A DNA stretch of 64,000 nt, taken from contig JALNQF010000212.1 of assembly GCA_028456385.1 (NCBI GenBank), forward strand, positions 1 to 64,000, given 5' to 3'. The position numbers were made by a program, and so were the translations under genes. The stretch comes from Ophiosphaerella korrae (Eukaryota; Ascomycota; Dothideomycetes; Pleosporales; Phaeosphaeriaceae). The notes below the pieces were generated by a model. It worked only from the letters and a program-made list of their open reading frames with translations, did no database searches and was not told the origin of the DNA. Below, in pieces: positions 49,200-61,989 of the stretch. Within the stretch, counting starts at the first letter, position 1. The number at the start of each line of letters is the position of its first letter.

Positions 49200-51549
49200 A
49201 GTAATGTTTAAGGCTATTATACAGTATTAATATTAAAGAGTTTAGAGCTTATTAATTTTATTAAATAACTACTTCGAAATACAATATTTATTTTAATTAC
49301 TAAAACATTTCTATATTAATATAGAAGTTATTGCAAGAGCTAAATAATTCTAATAAGAGATTAATAATCTTTCGTATAATATAAGGCTCTATAGCTAGAG
49401 ATAAGATTAGATAAGTATAGAACTAAAATAGAATAAAAGAAACTAAAAGATCTAGTAATTTTACGTAGATATATAAACTATCTCTTTTATAGTTACTTAG
49501 AATTAATAATTATCTTCTATTTATTCCTAAGCTTATAGACTTATAATAGTTATAAGCTTAACGCTAAAAAATATATAATAGTTCTATCTTATATACTATA
49601 GCTAGATATTATAAGCTTAGTATACTCTAATCTATTACTTAAACTCTTATACTATTATCTTATAAAGTTACTATACTAAATAAAAGTACTACTTAGCTTA
49701 AATAGCTATAAGGTAGACTTTATATAAAATAACTTAAATAAAGTAGTTTTAATAATTTACTACTAAACTAAAAACTCTAGAGATAGTAAATATAGCTACT
49801 TAAAGCCTATACCTATTCTATACGTACTATAGATAGATATCTTAGTTAACTATATTTAAGGATTATCTCTCTATAAAATAAATAGAAAGACTAATAAGTA
49901 TTTTTAGTTATCTACTACTACTTAATAAAGTACTACTACTTCTTCTTCTATAAAATTTTAAAGCTAGAAGAAGCTACTAACTACTTTATAACTATATTTA
50001 AGCTCTATAGTATCTCTATTAATATTATCTTAGATAAAAGATCTATATTTATTAGCTAATTTTTAAGCTCTATATACTCTTAACTCTATATCTTATAAAA
50101 GATTTCTACTATATACTACTTTAAGACTAATAGCTAAATAAAGTAAGCTAATTAATTTCTAGAAATATATATAAAGTAATATATAAATTATATAAAAGAT
50201 AACTAGGTATCTTAGCTATATATAGCTAAATTTTAAGCTAATAATATAGTTAATACTTCTATAAGAATAATTTTATTTCTAGTAAACTTAGGCTATTACT
50301 TACGTAGTAAGATTTAATCTAGTAAAGATAATTAACTACTTAACTCTTCTTAATATAAATAATATATCTAGGTAGATAAACTACTTATAGTATATAGTAA
50401 CCTTATAGTATACTTTAAAGAAAAGCTACTTTAGGTATTATAAGAGTAGCTTATATAAGCTAATACTACTTAATATAGTAGCCTAATATATAAACTTAAA
50501 GAACTAGTTTATATTAGTATATACTACTAAAATACGCTTATACCTACTAAAAAAATTAAACTACTAATAAGTAATACGTTATCTTATAGCTAAGATAATT
50601 TATAATAGACGTACCTATAAGCTTAACTTCTTACTTAATTTAACTAGTAAAGGCGTATTTCTAGTATTTTACTTTAGACTTTTATACTATAGATACTAGA
50701 AGCCTTTACTAGATTAAAACTTACTTTAGCTAGAGCTTATTTTTATATAAGATAAATCTAGTAGTATATATACTAAATATTTTATAGAAGTTATTAAAAA
50801 TATAAAGTATAAATTATATAGATAAAATATAGAATAGTAGTACTTAGTCTAGTAAATAGGCTACCTAAAGCCTACTTAGAAACTAGGAAAAGAATTTACT
50901 AAGTATAAGGTAGCTTTTTAGTATTACTTTTATAACTTTAAGTAGCTTATACTACTTATACTATATATACTTTCTTACTAGTCTCTTAATACTAAAGAAG
51001 CTTAAGCCTACTAAACTTAGCTTATAGATAGCTTTAGTTCTCTATACTAAATTAATATAAGTACTTTATACCTAGAGCGCCCTTTTTTTTTAAAAGAGCT
51101 TAGTGCTTAATAGCTATAATACTACCTAAATACAAGTTACCTAAAAGCTCTATAGTAAAAACCAACTTATATAGTATACTATATTTATATAAGACTTTCT
51201 ATCTAGTAAATTATATAAATAATTACTATTTTTATAAAAGTTCTACTATTTATATAGTAGCTATAACTACTTTTAGAATTAATTTTATTATTATAAAGTT
51301 AAAGAAGTAGAAAAGAGTATATAGTTTATATATTTTAGATATAAAAGTTATATAAAATTAAAAATCCTACTAAAATCTATAAAAACGATAGCTTTATACT
51401 TGTATTAAACTAGTTAAACTTAACTAACTTAACTTATATTAACTTTCTTAGCTTATACTAGAGCTATCTACTATATACTATAGTAATAGTCTAGTATAAG
51501 CTTTTATTTTAGCTCTAGAGATTTACTTTTTAAGAAGAAAGAGACGTAT
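49200..51549 (+). mobile_element. Partial RIP-mutated Gypsy/chromovirus, family A relative
   Basis: Collinear with about 4,900-7,080 of the family A element but more diverged. The integrase region at about 50,020-50,160 reads STSIILDKRSIFIS with later stops, corresponding to 5,160-5,260. A chromodomain at about 50,770-50,935 has IGYLKPT and KEFTKYKVAF. The right end is the purine-rich AAGAAGAAAGAGACG before a GTATAAAGG LTR-like start at 51,549. The gag and reverse transcriptase parts are missing, so it is a 5'-truncated copy. Confidence 0.75.
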
Positions 51550-51757
51550 AAAGGAGTACTAAGTAAACTTACTAATATACTCTTATTAGATTTAAAGAGA
51601 ATTATAGTAAATTAATAAAAAAGCTTTTTTTTTGTAATAGCTATATAAGGGCCTTATTAGAGATAGATACTAGGGCTTTTAGAAAAGCTTTAATTTAGAT
51701 TAATTACTTATAACTTAAAGGTACTTAGTATTAATTTTAAAAATAAAAAATTAATTA

Positions 51758-52117
51758 TTTCTTCTATTTCTAGCCTTATACTCTATCTATATATCTACAC
51801 TATAGTAGTCTTAGCTAGGTCTCTTAAAATAGTAGTAAGCTAGACCCTTAATACTCTTTCTATTAAGGTACTAGTTTCTTTATTCTATTAGTTATACTAA
51901 TATAGTCTATCTCTTTATATATAAAATCTTTTATTTACTTCCTTTACTTATAAAGGTTAAAGCTATAATATTTTTAGCTATAGTAGGGTTAGTAGCTTAG
52001 TAATTATTATACTTATACGCTAAGCTAATTAGACTACGTATATACTATCGCGTATCTAATCGTATATCTAATTACGTATCTAATTACGTATCTAATTATA
52101 CAACTTATCTAATAACT
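51758..52117 (-). repeat. Interspersed repeat (inverted relative of 58,512-58,885)
   Basis: The complement matches 58,512-58,885 over its length (for example AAGACTACTATA...GATATATAGATAGAG). It includes a tandem run of about 12-base units TACGTATCTAAT at 52,052-52,100. It separates two family A fragments. Likely an LTR or non-autonomous element; the ends are approximate. Confidence 0.65.
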
Positions 52118-52289
52118 CCTTTAGCTAAAAGATTTACTAGCTACTAAGTAACTATCTTACTTACTAAGTAGTTACCTAGTATATATAGCTTCGATACTAT
52201 TCTCTTAGTTAGCTCTCTATCTACTATTTCCTTTCTTTTTAGTTAATTAGTTTCTATACCTCTTAGAGCTATCTTATATAAAGTCTACT

Positions 52290-53505
52290 TTATACTATCT
52301 TAGATATATACTTTAAAGAGTATAGAAAATATATAAGATAGTTCTACTTAGTCTACTAGACTAGTTATAATAAACCTATATAAGAGCTAGTAGAAGAATT
52401 TATAAAATATAAAGCTACTTTTAACTTTTACTAGAACTACCTAGAGAAGCCTAAACTACTAACTCTATATATACTTCTAAAATAGAACCTTAATAAAGAT
52501 ATAACCTATTAAAGTAACCTAGCCTATTAATATATATAAAAAGGCCCTTCTAAAGCGTAATTAAAAAACTTTACTACTAACTAAAGCTAAATTATAGTAT
52601 AAAATTAGTAAAAGTAGTTTACTTTAGCTAGTAAGTATAAGACTCTTTTTAGTTTAAGGCTTACTCTTACTACTATAGCTATAACTACTATAATCTCTTA
52701 TAACTAGTTATACGTAGGTCTAGTTTACTATTATAGAATTTATAACTAGCTACTAAATTCCTAGCTAAGGCTACTTTATACTACTTACCTCTTAATACTT
52801 ATAAATATTAAGCTTACTAAGTCCTTTATATTAATAAACCTATTTCTTATAAAGCTTATATTTATAGTAAGTACTTATTTAAAGATCTAGTACTAAGAAG
52901 TTACTTAGTAGTATTAACTTTACTTCCTTTTATACTATATATAAATACTTTTAAGTTTAATTTTATTAGTATAGAGTAGAAGTAGTAGAAAAGAGTTTAT
53001 AGTTAATATATTTTATATATAGAAGTAGTATAGAACTTAATTTTATACTAAAATTAGTAAAAACCTTATTACTATACTTACTAAATACTAGCCTTAACTC
53101 TAAAATTGTTAATACAACTCTTTTATAGTTAACTTCTTTAACTCTAACTACTACTACTACCTATTAGGTATTAATAGTTAATTAGAGCCCTTTTTAAGCT
53201 CTAGGAATTTACTCTTTAAAAGGAGAGAGATGTATAAAGGAATTATATCTTATATCTTTTATTTTCTACTAATATTAGTATATTTATAACCTTCTAATAT
53301 TATAAACTTACTAGTATATACTAATATTAGTAAGTTTATAACTTACTAATATTTAACTACTTTTTTTACTTTTAGTTAGTACTTAGTAAGCTACTAGGTA
53401 TATATACCTAGTACTTACTTAGATAGCTTTATCTACTATTTACTCTCTTTAGTTAATTATTAAAACTACTTTATAAAGTTATCTTACGTAAATTCTACCT
53501 TATAC
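52290..53505 (+). mobile_element. 3' fragment of family A Gypsy with chromodomain and LTR
   Basis: Matches 5,930-7,302 closely. It starts inside the chromodomain (TACTTTAAAGAGTATAGAAA, then a segment reading like KPIXELVEEFIKYKATFNFY) and continues through the purine tract (53,215-53,230) into the LTR starting TGTATAAAGG (53,231). The hairpin seen at 7,117-7,147 is repeated at 53,323-53,353. Relative to copy 1 the LTR has an extra partial duplication of this hairpin region. Confidence 0.82.
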
Positions 53506-55446
53506 TAACTAAAAATATATTTTACTATATATTTCTTATTAATATCTCTTATATAATAGTTTTATTTATTTTCTTTTAATATATTTATACTATAGTCTTC
53601 TTAAGATATATTCTTTAAGTAGATCGTTACCTAGTTTAAGTACTAAATATTATTTATTAAGCCTTTTCTTAAGTTTCTAGCTTTTAATATCTTTTCTATA
53701 TATAGCTTATTTATAATTAAAGCTTTTTTACTATACTAGCTATATACTTTATATTTCTCTAGCTTCTAGATAGATTATATATATTAATTCTATATATAAT
53801 ACCTATACTATCTTATAGTATATAATATAATCTAGCTAGATTTTTTTATTATCTCCTTTCTAGTATTAATTATTATAAGATATTTCTTTTATTAAGATAT
53901 ATAATATAACTATTACTTTTAGTATATAAGCTATATTAATCTATTATATTTTTCTAATAAGATATTCTTATTCCTATTATATTAGTATCCTACTAACTAT
54001 AACTATATATTATTTTATCTATTATTAGAATAATATAATTTTTATATTCTTTAGATTACGTATTTTCTATTCTTTATATACCTTCTATATACTTATAGCT
54101 AGTAGGTATTACTAGATAAACTCCTATTATAGGTCTAGTTTCTCTATACTTAATATAGATATTATATAGTCTTTATATCTCTTATTATTAAGTTAAGTAT
54201 ATTCTATACTTTCTATTCTAGCTAGTTCTTTATTACTTCCTACTTTCTTAGTAGTAAATATATATAATAGAGTTAGAAGTTCTTCTCTTAACTCTTCTAT
54301 TTAGTCTTCTTATATCCTTCTAGTCTCTTTAAACTAATTTTAAGTTCTTTTTTTATTACTACTATTCTTTATTTTTATAGAAACTATCTTACTCTTTATT
54401 TACTAAAGAAGTATATATAGTAGTTATCTTTATAATTAAAGGTTTAATTAAGTATTATATACTATAATTCTTTACTTACTACTACCTTTATTAAGTCTTA
54501 ACTATTACTTTTAGTACTTTTTTTTATCTTTAGTTATTTTTAACTAAGCTTCTTTTACTAAGTTTTTACTTTAATAGTCTTTTATAAAGTATCTTTCTAT
54601 TCTATATATATATTATATAGATTTTTTTATATAATAGCCTTTCTTAGTATAATTAATATACTTAAAGTTATTGTTTTTACTCTTACTATCTTTATTAGTA
54701 TCTAGAATAATAAGATCGCTACTATTATAGCTACTTAGTAGTCCTCTAGGCTTATTTATTCTCTATTCTTAGAGGTTATTATTACCTTATATTACTTAAG
54801 CTTTTAGAGCTTTTAGTAACTTTAGTTTCTTAATCTATAAAGATAATATACTACTAAGCTAATCTAGATAAAAAGGGGCTAATAGCTAGTTAATCTATTA
54901 TAGTAGTATATAATATATATACTAGTTATTATTATTTAAAGTTCTTTAGTCTTATTAGAACTTACTTAGAGTTATACTAAGTTATATATAAGGGAATATA
55001 ATAGCTAATAGAGCTAGTAATTCTAGTTACTTAGCCTAGTAGAGCTTATTAATAGCGCTAAGCGTACCCTAATTACTCTCTACTCTAGACCCCTTACACT
55101 ATCTATATTAATATATATTAGATACTTAATATTAGTCTTTATTTAAATTATATAACTTATTCTATAATACTTTTATATTACTTTAGTTTCTTAAGTATTT
55201 CTTTAGATTATTAGGTAACGTTAATATCTCTAAATACTACTTTTATTTATTTAGTAAAGTATTTATAACTTTTTAAAATAACTATAGTTTTATCTTTTTT
55301 TATACTTACTATATATATATAATAGTTTATCTAAAAAAAGTTTAAACTATATTATTATATTATCTTTAAAATATATTCTTATATATATAACTTGTTTTTC
55401 TTTTAAAATAAAGTACTAATACGTCTAAATAGAGTAGTACTAATAC
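53506..55446 (-). mobile_element. gag-region fragment of family B Gypsy, minus strand
   Basis: Matches about 41,080-42,830 of the minus-strand element in the same orientation, including the zinc-knuckle area at about 54,560-54,680. It is truncated on both sides and interrupted at about 54,838-55,112 by a 270-bp repeat. RIP-mutated throughout; no coding capacity. Confidence 0.75.
54838..55112 (-). repeat. About 270-bp interspersed repeat (copy 2)
   Basis: Inverted copy of 36,421-36,690, inserted in a family B gag region. The host sequence resumes on the other side (TAGTCTTTATTTAAATTATA matches 42,450-42,470). This shows it is mobile or was mobilised. Confidence 0.7.
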
Positions 55447-55730
55447 TATAGTAGAGTATTATAAATAAAACTAATAGTAAGAAAAGAAAGTAAGTAGTTA
55501 CTAAAAAAAGGTAAGTAATAAGGGCTTATAAAAAAGAGTTACTAAGAAAAGGAGATAATTAAGAAAGAAAAAGAAGTAGAAAATTAGCTAATAGGCGTTT
55601 AAGTTTTAGGATATAAAATATAGGAGTAAAATAATATTTAGAGTTAGTTTAGCTAATAAAGTTTAAGTTCTTAAAGACTAATAAGCTCTTAGGCCCTAGA
55701 TATATATTAGACGTATAAAATACTATAATA
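55447..55730. repeat. RIP-mutated copy of the 28,043-28,311 insertion
   Basis: Begins TATAGTAGAGTATTATAAA and ends TACTATAATA. Internal blocks such as TTTAGCTAATAAAGT and TTAGGCCCTAGAT match the un-RIPped copy, with changes mostly G-to-A and C-to-T. It lies at the right end of the family B fragment. Confidence 0.72.
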
Positions 55731-55789
55731 AATAGTAACTAATATAAAACTTAAACTTATAACCTTTAGCTTTAAAAGCACTAACTTAC

Positions 55790-56010
55790 GTACTATTATA
55801 TAAAGAATAAGAATAGGTAAGAATAAGTATAGGAATTAGAACAAGTAGGTATAAGAATAGGAATAAGACTAAATATAGGAATAAGAAAAAGAATAAATAG
55901 GTAAGTATAAGAATAAGTAAGTGTAAGTATAAGAATAAGTAAGTATAAGAATAAGAATAGAAATAAGTATAGGAATAAGAATATAAGTATAAGTATAAAA
56001 ATAGGAATAT
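55790..56010 (+). repeat. Degenerate hexanucleotide tract (AAGAAT/AGGAAT/AAGTAT)
   Basis: About 220 bases of irregular repeats built from A(A/G)GAATA and AAGTAT words. Probably an old simple repeat, further altered by RIP. No telomere motif (TTAGGG/CCCTAA) is recognisable in it. Confidence 0.7.
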
Positions 56011-58511
56011 ACTATAAATATATAGTACCTAAGACCTAAGAAGCTATAAGTAGTATAAGAAGCTAGTAGTATAGCTAGCTAAAAATAAAGTAGCTAATAA
56101 ATAGGAAGTATTAGAGAAGCTCTTAATAAGCCCTTAAGTACTTAGTATATCGCTAGTAAAAGTATAGATAACTAATAGAAATATTAAAATAAAAAATAAC
56201 TATAAAGAAAATAGTAAAGATAAAAAAAATAACAAGTAGTATAGAAAAAGAAATAGCTAGTAGTAGTAAATTATATACTATAATATTAGATAAAAAACGT
56301 ATAAAGAGATAGTAAAAGAAAGAATATTATAAAAGAAAATAATCCTAGCTATAAAATCTAACCTATTATCTAATAAAGAGATTATACTAAGGCTATCTTT
56401 CTACTAACCTAGAACTTCCTTATATAACTTAGGACTCCTAAACCTAATACCTAAAAGACTATAAAATATACCTAAAAGAACCTATATATTAATAATAGAT
56501 AATTGCTCTACTACTATAAGCGCACCCTAACTAATAATTAAATTATCTTTAGAAATCTTTAGCTAGCTTATAGTAGCTATTAAAATAATAGTAGAATAGA
56601 ATAGTAGAGTATATATTAGTAAATCAAACTTATTTATAGATAAGAAGTTTAAGTTTACTAGTACTAATATAATAGAGTTACTAGATAGTATTAAAGAATA
56701 AGTAATCTTTTATCGATAGCTTATAAGAGACTAGATTTATAATATTAATAAGTTTAGAAATTAAAAAAAAAAAGATATTATAAAATAAAGTATAATAAAG
56801 TTTATAAAAGTAGGGAATACTAAAGATTAAGTAAAGGTTAGAGAAGTAATAAGAAATAGGTTCTAAGAGTCTAATAAGGTATAATAAGAGAAGATAGAAA
56901 AAGTACTCTAAATATAGCTAGAGTAATACTTACTTATAAGTAACTTTTTTTTAAGACTACTTTAATAACTTTAGCCTTTTGTTTATAAAGTACTAAAAAG
57001 TAAAAATAATTATAGAAGCTATAAAGAGATACTATCTAGTAAAAAGACTTAATAAGTACTACTTATAAAAAGTCTTTAATAAATATAACCTAAGTAATAA
57101 AAGTATAAAAGACTTTAACTTTAAAACTATCTAGGAGTACTTTAATTAGCTAGTATAAAGAAACTTATAAGTAAAACGTTTTAACTTAGCCTTTAAAGAA
57201 ATTATAAGTATACTAAATCTTTTAAGCTAGAAGAAATAGCTATATATAATACTTAAAGGAATATTTAGGCTTTTTAGTATAAAGCTTATACCTAGCTCTT
57301 ATAACTAGACTTAAAGATAGAGAGAAGTCTAAATACTTCTAGAGATAGAAGTTATATAAGTAGAAGTTAATAATTATATAAATTACTTTTATAGCTATAA
57401 CTAACCTAAATACTAGAGCTTAAGAACTTATCTAGCTACTAGAAGTATACTTAGTTATAAAAAGTTAAATTAAAATAAGTAAGTATTTATACACTTCTTT
57501 AGTTATAGTAAACTTATAGTTAGTAATACTTTTTACGTTATAGCTATAATTTTAAAAGGACTTTCTACTACTATTTTAGAATAGTATAGGACTTTAGTAC
57601 AAGAATAATATAATAAGTATAAGTTTAGACTTTTAAGGTTATATTAATAACTATAAAGAAAGAAAAGCCTAAATACTTAATAGATAGGTTTAGTTTAATC
57701 TAGAAACTAGAAGATATTAATAGAGTATAGAACTTACTTACTAAGAGTTTATTAAATAGATTTAAGTAAGACGTAACTAGAATAATATAAAAATCTAGTA
57801 TATATAGTAAAGAATATAAGACCTAAAGTATAGAGAATAATATTTTTAAATAATACTAAACCTTATAAGATAATAGCTAGAATAGCTATAGATAATAGTA
57901 GTAATAAAATTATTTAAAAGTATAATAGATAATTTAGAAGAAGATAGAATAGTAAGTATACAAGAGTATAATAGATTCTAGATATAGTAACTAAGAATAG
58001 AAAAGAGCTTACTAAAAGAAAATATTACTAAAACTATATATATTACTATAGTAAGGTTTAAAACCTAAGAGCCTTTAGTACTTATTCTAACTATATAAAA
58101 TAACTATAAAAGAGAAGCTAAATTCTTTAAATCTAAATAAACTTATATTAATAATATAGAGATAGGAATAGATCTAAAATAATCTCTTAATAAAGTAGAT
58201 AAATAGAAAAGCTATATAAAAAAGCTTAAGTAAATTAATACTTTAGAGTTAAATACTAAAGAAGTAATATTAGAAGTTATAGAAATACTACTATTATTAT
58301 ATAAATACTATTAGCTAATATACTAAACTTTTTTAAAAAGCTTATAAAGCTTACTTTTATAGTAAATAAGCTAAATAAGTTTATAAATATAAAAGTAATA
58401 GTAAGTATAACTAAATACTTAGAAGAGATACTTTAGAACTCTAAAGAACTACTAGTAGCTCTAGCCTAGAATAGCCCTTACCTATACGTAATAAATACTA
58501 ATATCTCTAAC
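56011..58511. repeat. Unclassified RIP-mutated sequence
   Basis: AT-rich, with stops in all frames. The plus strand is purine-rich, as retroelement coding strands here are, but no zinc knuckle, protease, reverse transcriptase or integrase motif could be identified. Confidence 0.45.
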
Positions 58512-58885
58512 TAAGTAATTATTAGATAAGATATATAATTAGATATATAATTAGATACGTAATAGTATATATATAGAAAGGCGTAATAGATTCTAGGTAT
58601 ACCTAGAATCTACTAATTAACTTAGCGTACAAGTATAATAATTACTAAGCTACTAACTTTACTAAAGCTAAAAGATTATAGCTTTAACCTTTATAAATAA
58701 AAGAATTAAATAAAGGATCTTATATATAAAGAGATAGACTACGTTACTATAACTAATATAATAAAGAAACTAGTACTTTAATAGATTAAGTACTAAGAAT
58801 CTAGCTTACTACTATCTTAAGAGACTTAGCTAAGACTACTATATTATAGATATATAGATAGAGCGTAGAGCTAAAAGATAAATAG
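58512..58885 (+). repeat. Interspersed repeat with 26-bp perfect palindrome
   Basis: Inverted relative of 51,758-52,117, sharing the tandem ATTAGATAnnTA words near its start. Unlike that copy it contains a perfect 26-base palindrome at 58,587-58,612 (half-site TAGATTCTAGGTA). It is followed within a few bases by the LTR at 58,892. Confidence 0.68.
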
Positions 58886-58891
58886 AGATAG

Positions 58892-59342
58892 TATTACAAA
58901 TATAATAAGAGAAATCGAGATAGAACTAATTAGTCCTAACTTAAGTGCTAACAAAGTATAGGATAAGTAGGGTAATAATCTAGATTAGGAAACAAACTAT
59001 AATTAGGATACGTAATATAATTTATAGATCTATAGAGGGTATAGACGTAAAAACATTATAGATTAATAGATTATTAATCTGAAATCTATAGTCGCTAAGA
59101 CTAGATACAAGTAATAGATTAATAGATTAGTATAGGTATATAATTAGTAGCGATGCGTATTATTAGGATAGTATTAGTAATTTAATTATTAACTACAAGC
59201 GACAATACTTTAACATCGTAAGATATCTTTCTATTAATTATAGCTTATTACTTAATTACTATATAAGCTTTTGTTATTAACTTCTAATCTACTAATACCC
59301 CTAATAGATTACTTGTAGTTAATAATAGGAGACCTTATTACA
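58892..59342 (+). repeat. 5' LTR of interrupted family B element
   Basis: 451 bp, of the same LTR variant as the 450-bp minus-strand LTRs (dyad GATTAATAGATTATTAATCT in the middle). Inserted right at the end of the interspersed repeat. The left flank is gatag; the right flank of the element is outside the window. Confidence 0.82.
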
Positions 59343-61427
59343 CCTTGCTAATTTAGTTATTAAGAGAAGCGAAGCGTAAGTAGCGTATAGTCTAAGCTAA
59401 TACGATAGTAGAAAGTTTAACTAAGAAGGGAGGTAAAGCACCTCTAAGTAGTTATAAGTTAGACGCAACTAACTAGAAAGTAGTTAAGTTAAACTTAAAC
59501 AACCTAATTATAGATAAAGAGAGTATACAACTACTAATTAATACTCTAACTACGTAGAATAAAGAACTATAAAACTATATTAAATAGAATAAAGCTTAGA
59601 CTAAAGCTATTATAGTAAGATAAGATTAAATAGAATAAATTACTTAAAGACTAGAAATAAGTGCGATTAAGAAACTACTTAAGATACTAGTACTTTAGAA
59701 GTTTAATAGAATAAAGAAGAACTTAAGACCTTTTTTAGCTTTAGTATAACTCTAGATAGATGTATAAGTAGTACATATTAATACTAAAGAAAAGAAAGTA
59801 GTATATATTAGAATGCACTTTAAAGAAGATATAATAAGATAGTTTAAACCTTACTAGATAGACTATACAATATATACTCTAGGAATATAGAAAGATAAAA
59901 TAAGAGCTATCTTTAGAAGCTATAAATATCTTATAAAATAAATAAAAGTAGTATTTAAGGATATAGATATTACCTAATAAGCTAAAGAAAAGCTTAAGAA
60001 GCTTATATAATATAAGAGTATCCTTAAATATATATTATAGTTTAAATAACTATTATAAAATATAGAATAGAAGAAGCTATCCTTAATATTATAATTTAAG
60101 TAAAGACTAAAGTTAAAAATTTAATATAAGATAATTTATATAGAAAAACTAAGAACACTAAAAGCCTTAAAGTAATAGGTAATATAAGTTAATAATAACT
60201 TCTAAGAATAGAGAATAAATAAATATAGAGGATAACCTAGTAACTATAATAGTAGGGACCTTATAATCTTTAATATAAATAAGTATAAGAAGAAAAAGAA
60301 GAATAAAGACTTTGTATACTTTAACTATAGTAAGAAAGGCTACTACGCGAAAATTTACTAGTTAAAGAAGTAAGATATAGTATATTATAAATATAGGAAA
60401 CTAGGACACTTCGCGAAAGACTATAGAAGTAAGAACCTAAAGAAAGAAGCCTAGTTAAAGATAACTATAGATAAAAACAAAGTACTAAGAATATAAGATA
60501 GGCTTTAGAAAAAGGTAGTTGTAAGTAAAGAGTAATAATATATAGTACTTAATTAGACCTTTTATTATAATAATAACTATAATATATACTTCTTAAGTAA
60601 AGAAAGAGTAAGTTAGTTTCTATAGAAGAGAAGAGTAGTAGTAATAAAAGAAGAAAGAATATAAATATAGATAGAAGAGACGCTATATATAATAGACTTA
60701 CTAATAGAAGACTTAGAAGGGAAAGTATCCTAGACCTTATTAATTACTACTAAAGGACTAGTAGAAAATAAAGAGACTACTATAGCCCCTTCTAAAAGAT
60801 TATAAAGAGATAAGAATTAGGTTAATATAAGAAGTATAGAGTATACCTAGTTAGATATATATAGCTATAATAGCTATATTATAATAGATATAGTAGAACA
60901 AAATATATAATAGTAGTTTATTTAGAAATACTTACTAGTTATAAGTATAGAAGAAGTATATAAAGACTAGAAAATACGTAATCCTAAAGTAATAAAGTTT
61001 ATAATATTCTAATAGTAAATAGAGTAATAAATAGTAGTAGTAAGAAGAATACTTATATAAAGAGAATAGTAATATATTATAAAAGAAATATAATAGATAA
61101 ATAAAGCCTATACACTAAGTATACTAGTAGTATACAATATCTTAATAAGAATAAGACTTAGTATAGATAAGTATAAAGAAAGAGACAATAAGAAGATAAA
61201 CTTAAAATATCTAGTATACTTTAAAGTATTATAGATATTATACTTAAATATAAATTATCTTATATATAAAGAACCTAAAGTAAAAAACTATATATAGCTA
61301 GTAAAAAGAAAAGGCTATAACTATATAGAAGTAATTCTAGTAGAAGATATTAAAAGATAAGAAATAATTAAGATTCTTAATAAAGAATATATAGTAGTAA
61401 GCCCTAGAAAGAAGTTATCTAGAGAAT
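58892..61427 (+). mobile_element. Family B Gypsy element, 5' part, interrupted
   Basis: 5' LTR at 58,892-59,342 (451 bp; start TATTACAAATATAATAAGAG, end TTACA), followed by gag sequence collinear with the nested element (59,343-61,427 matches about 22,661-24,750). Zinc knuckles lie at about 60,310-60,430 (YFNYSKKGYYAKIY and YYKYRKLGHFAKDYRS), where Gly and His of the second knuckle survive. The match stops at 61,427, exactly where a new LTR begins, so a later element inserted here. The remainder should lie beyond the window. Confidence 0.82.
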
Positions 61428-61516
61428 TGTTACGATACTAAGTAGTAGGTAAGCTATTATATCGCACGTAATTAGGCTAGGTAATATAGCGTAGTAGAAC
61501 ACGTAACTATTTAGTA

Positions 61517-61558
61517 GTAAACGCTCTAGAGTAAACACTCTAGAGTAAGCGCTTAAGA
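61517..61558 (+). repeat. Three 14-bp tandem units in family D LTR
   Basis: GTAAACGCTCTAGA, GTAAACACTCTAGA and GTAAGCGCTTAAGA in direct succession. The first two contain the dyad TCTAGA. A typical U3/R regulatory minisatellite by position; its function is unknown. Confidence 0.8.
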
Positions 61559-61989
61559 ATAAACGCTAGATAGTAAGTATATAGGAATATTAATAGACCT
61601 TTATAGACTATTATATTTAATCTTTTCTTTACCTCTTATCTTAATAGAGTATTACAACTAATACTTTAATTAGATTCTTATCTATCTATTAATACTTATA
61701 TACCTTATAATACTCTAATAAGAGCTAACTATTAATTAAGTTAAGTAACTAACTTGTTTATTAACCTCGCCTATCTTATAGAAGCCTACTTACCCTTATT
61801 ACTTTTACCTAGTTCTAAGGACTTAATATATTAAACACCTTTAAGATAAGCGATATATTAATAAATATAGATAACTAGCGTACAAGAGTAACTTATACTA
61901 CTACTTCTAAGGTTACTAAGCTAGACCTCTACTATAGAGAATAAAACAAGCTTAAGCTATAGATCTTATAACTTAATCTCTTTTTTAAA

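Noticed and set aside
55790..56010. Telomere-like or CRISPR-like array
   Set aside because: Units are irregular six-base words without spacers and without a TTAGGG-type motif; a decayed simple repeat explains it.
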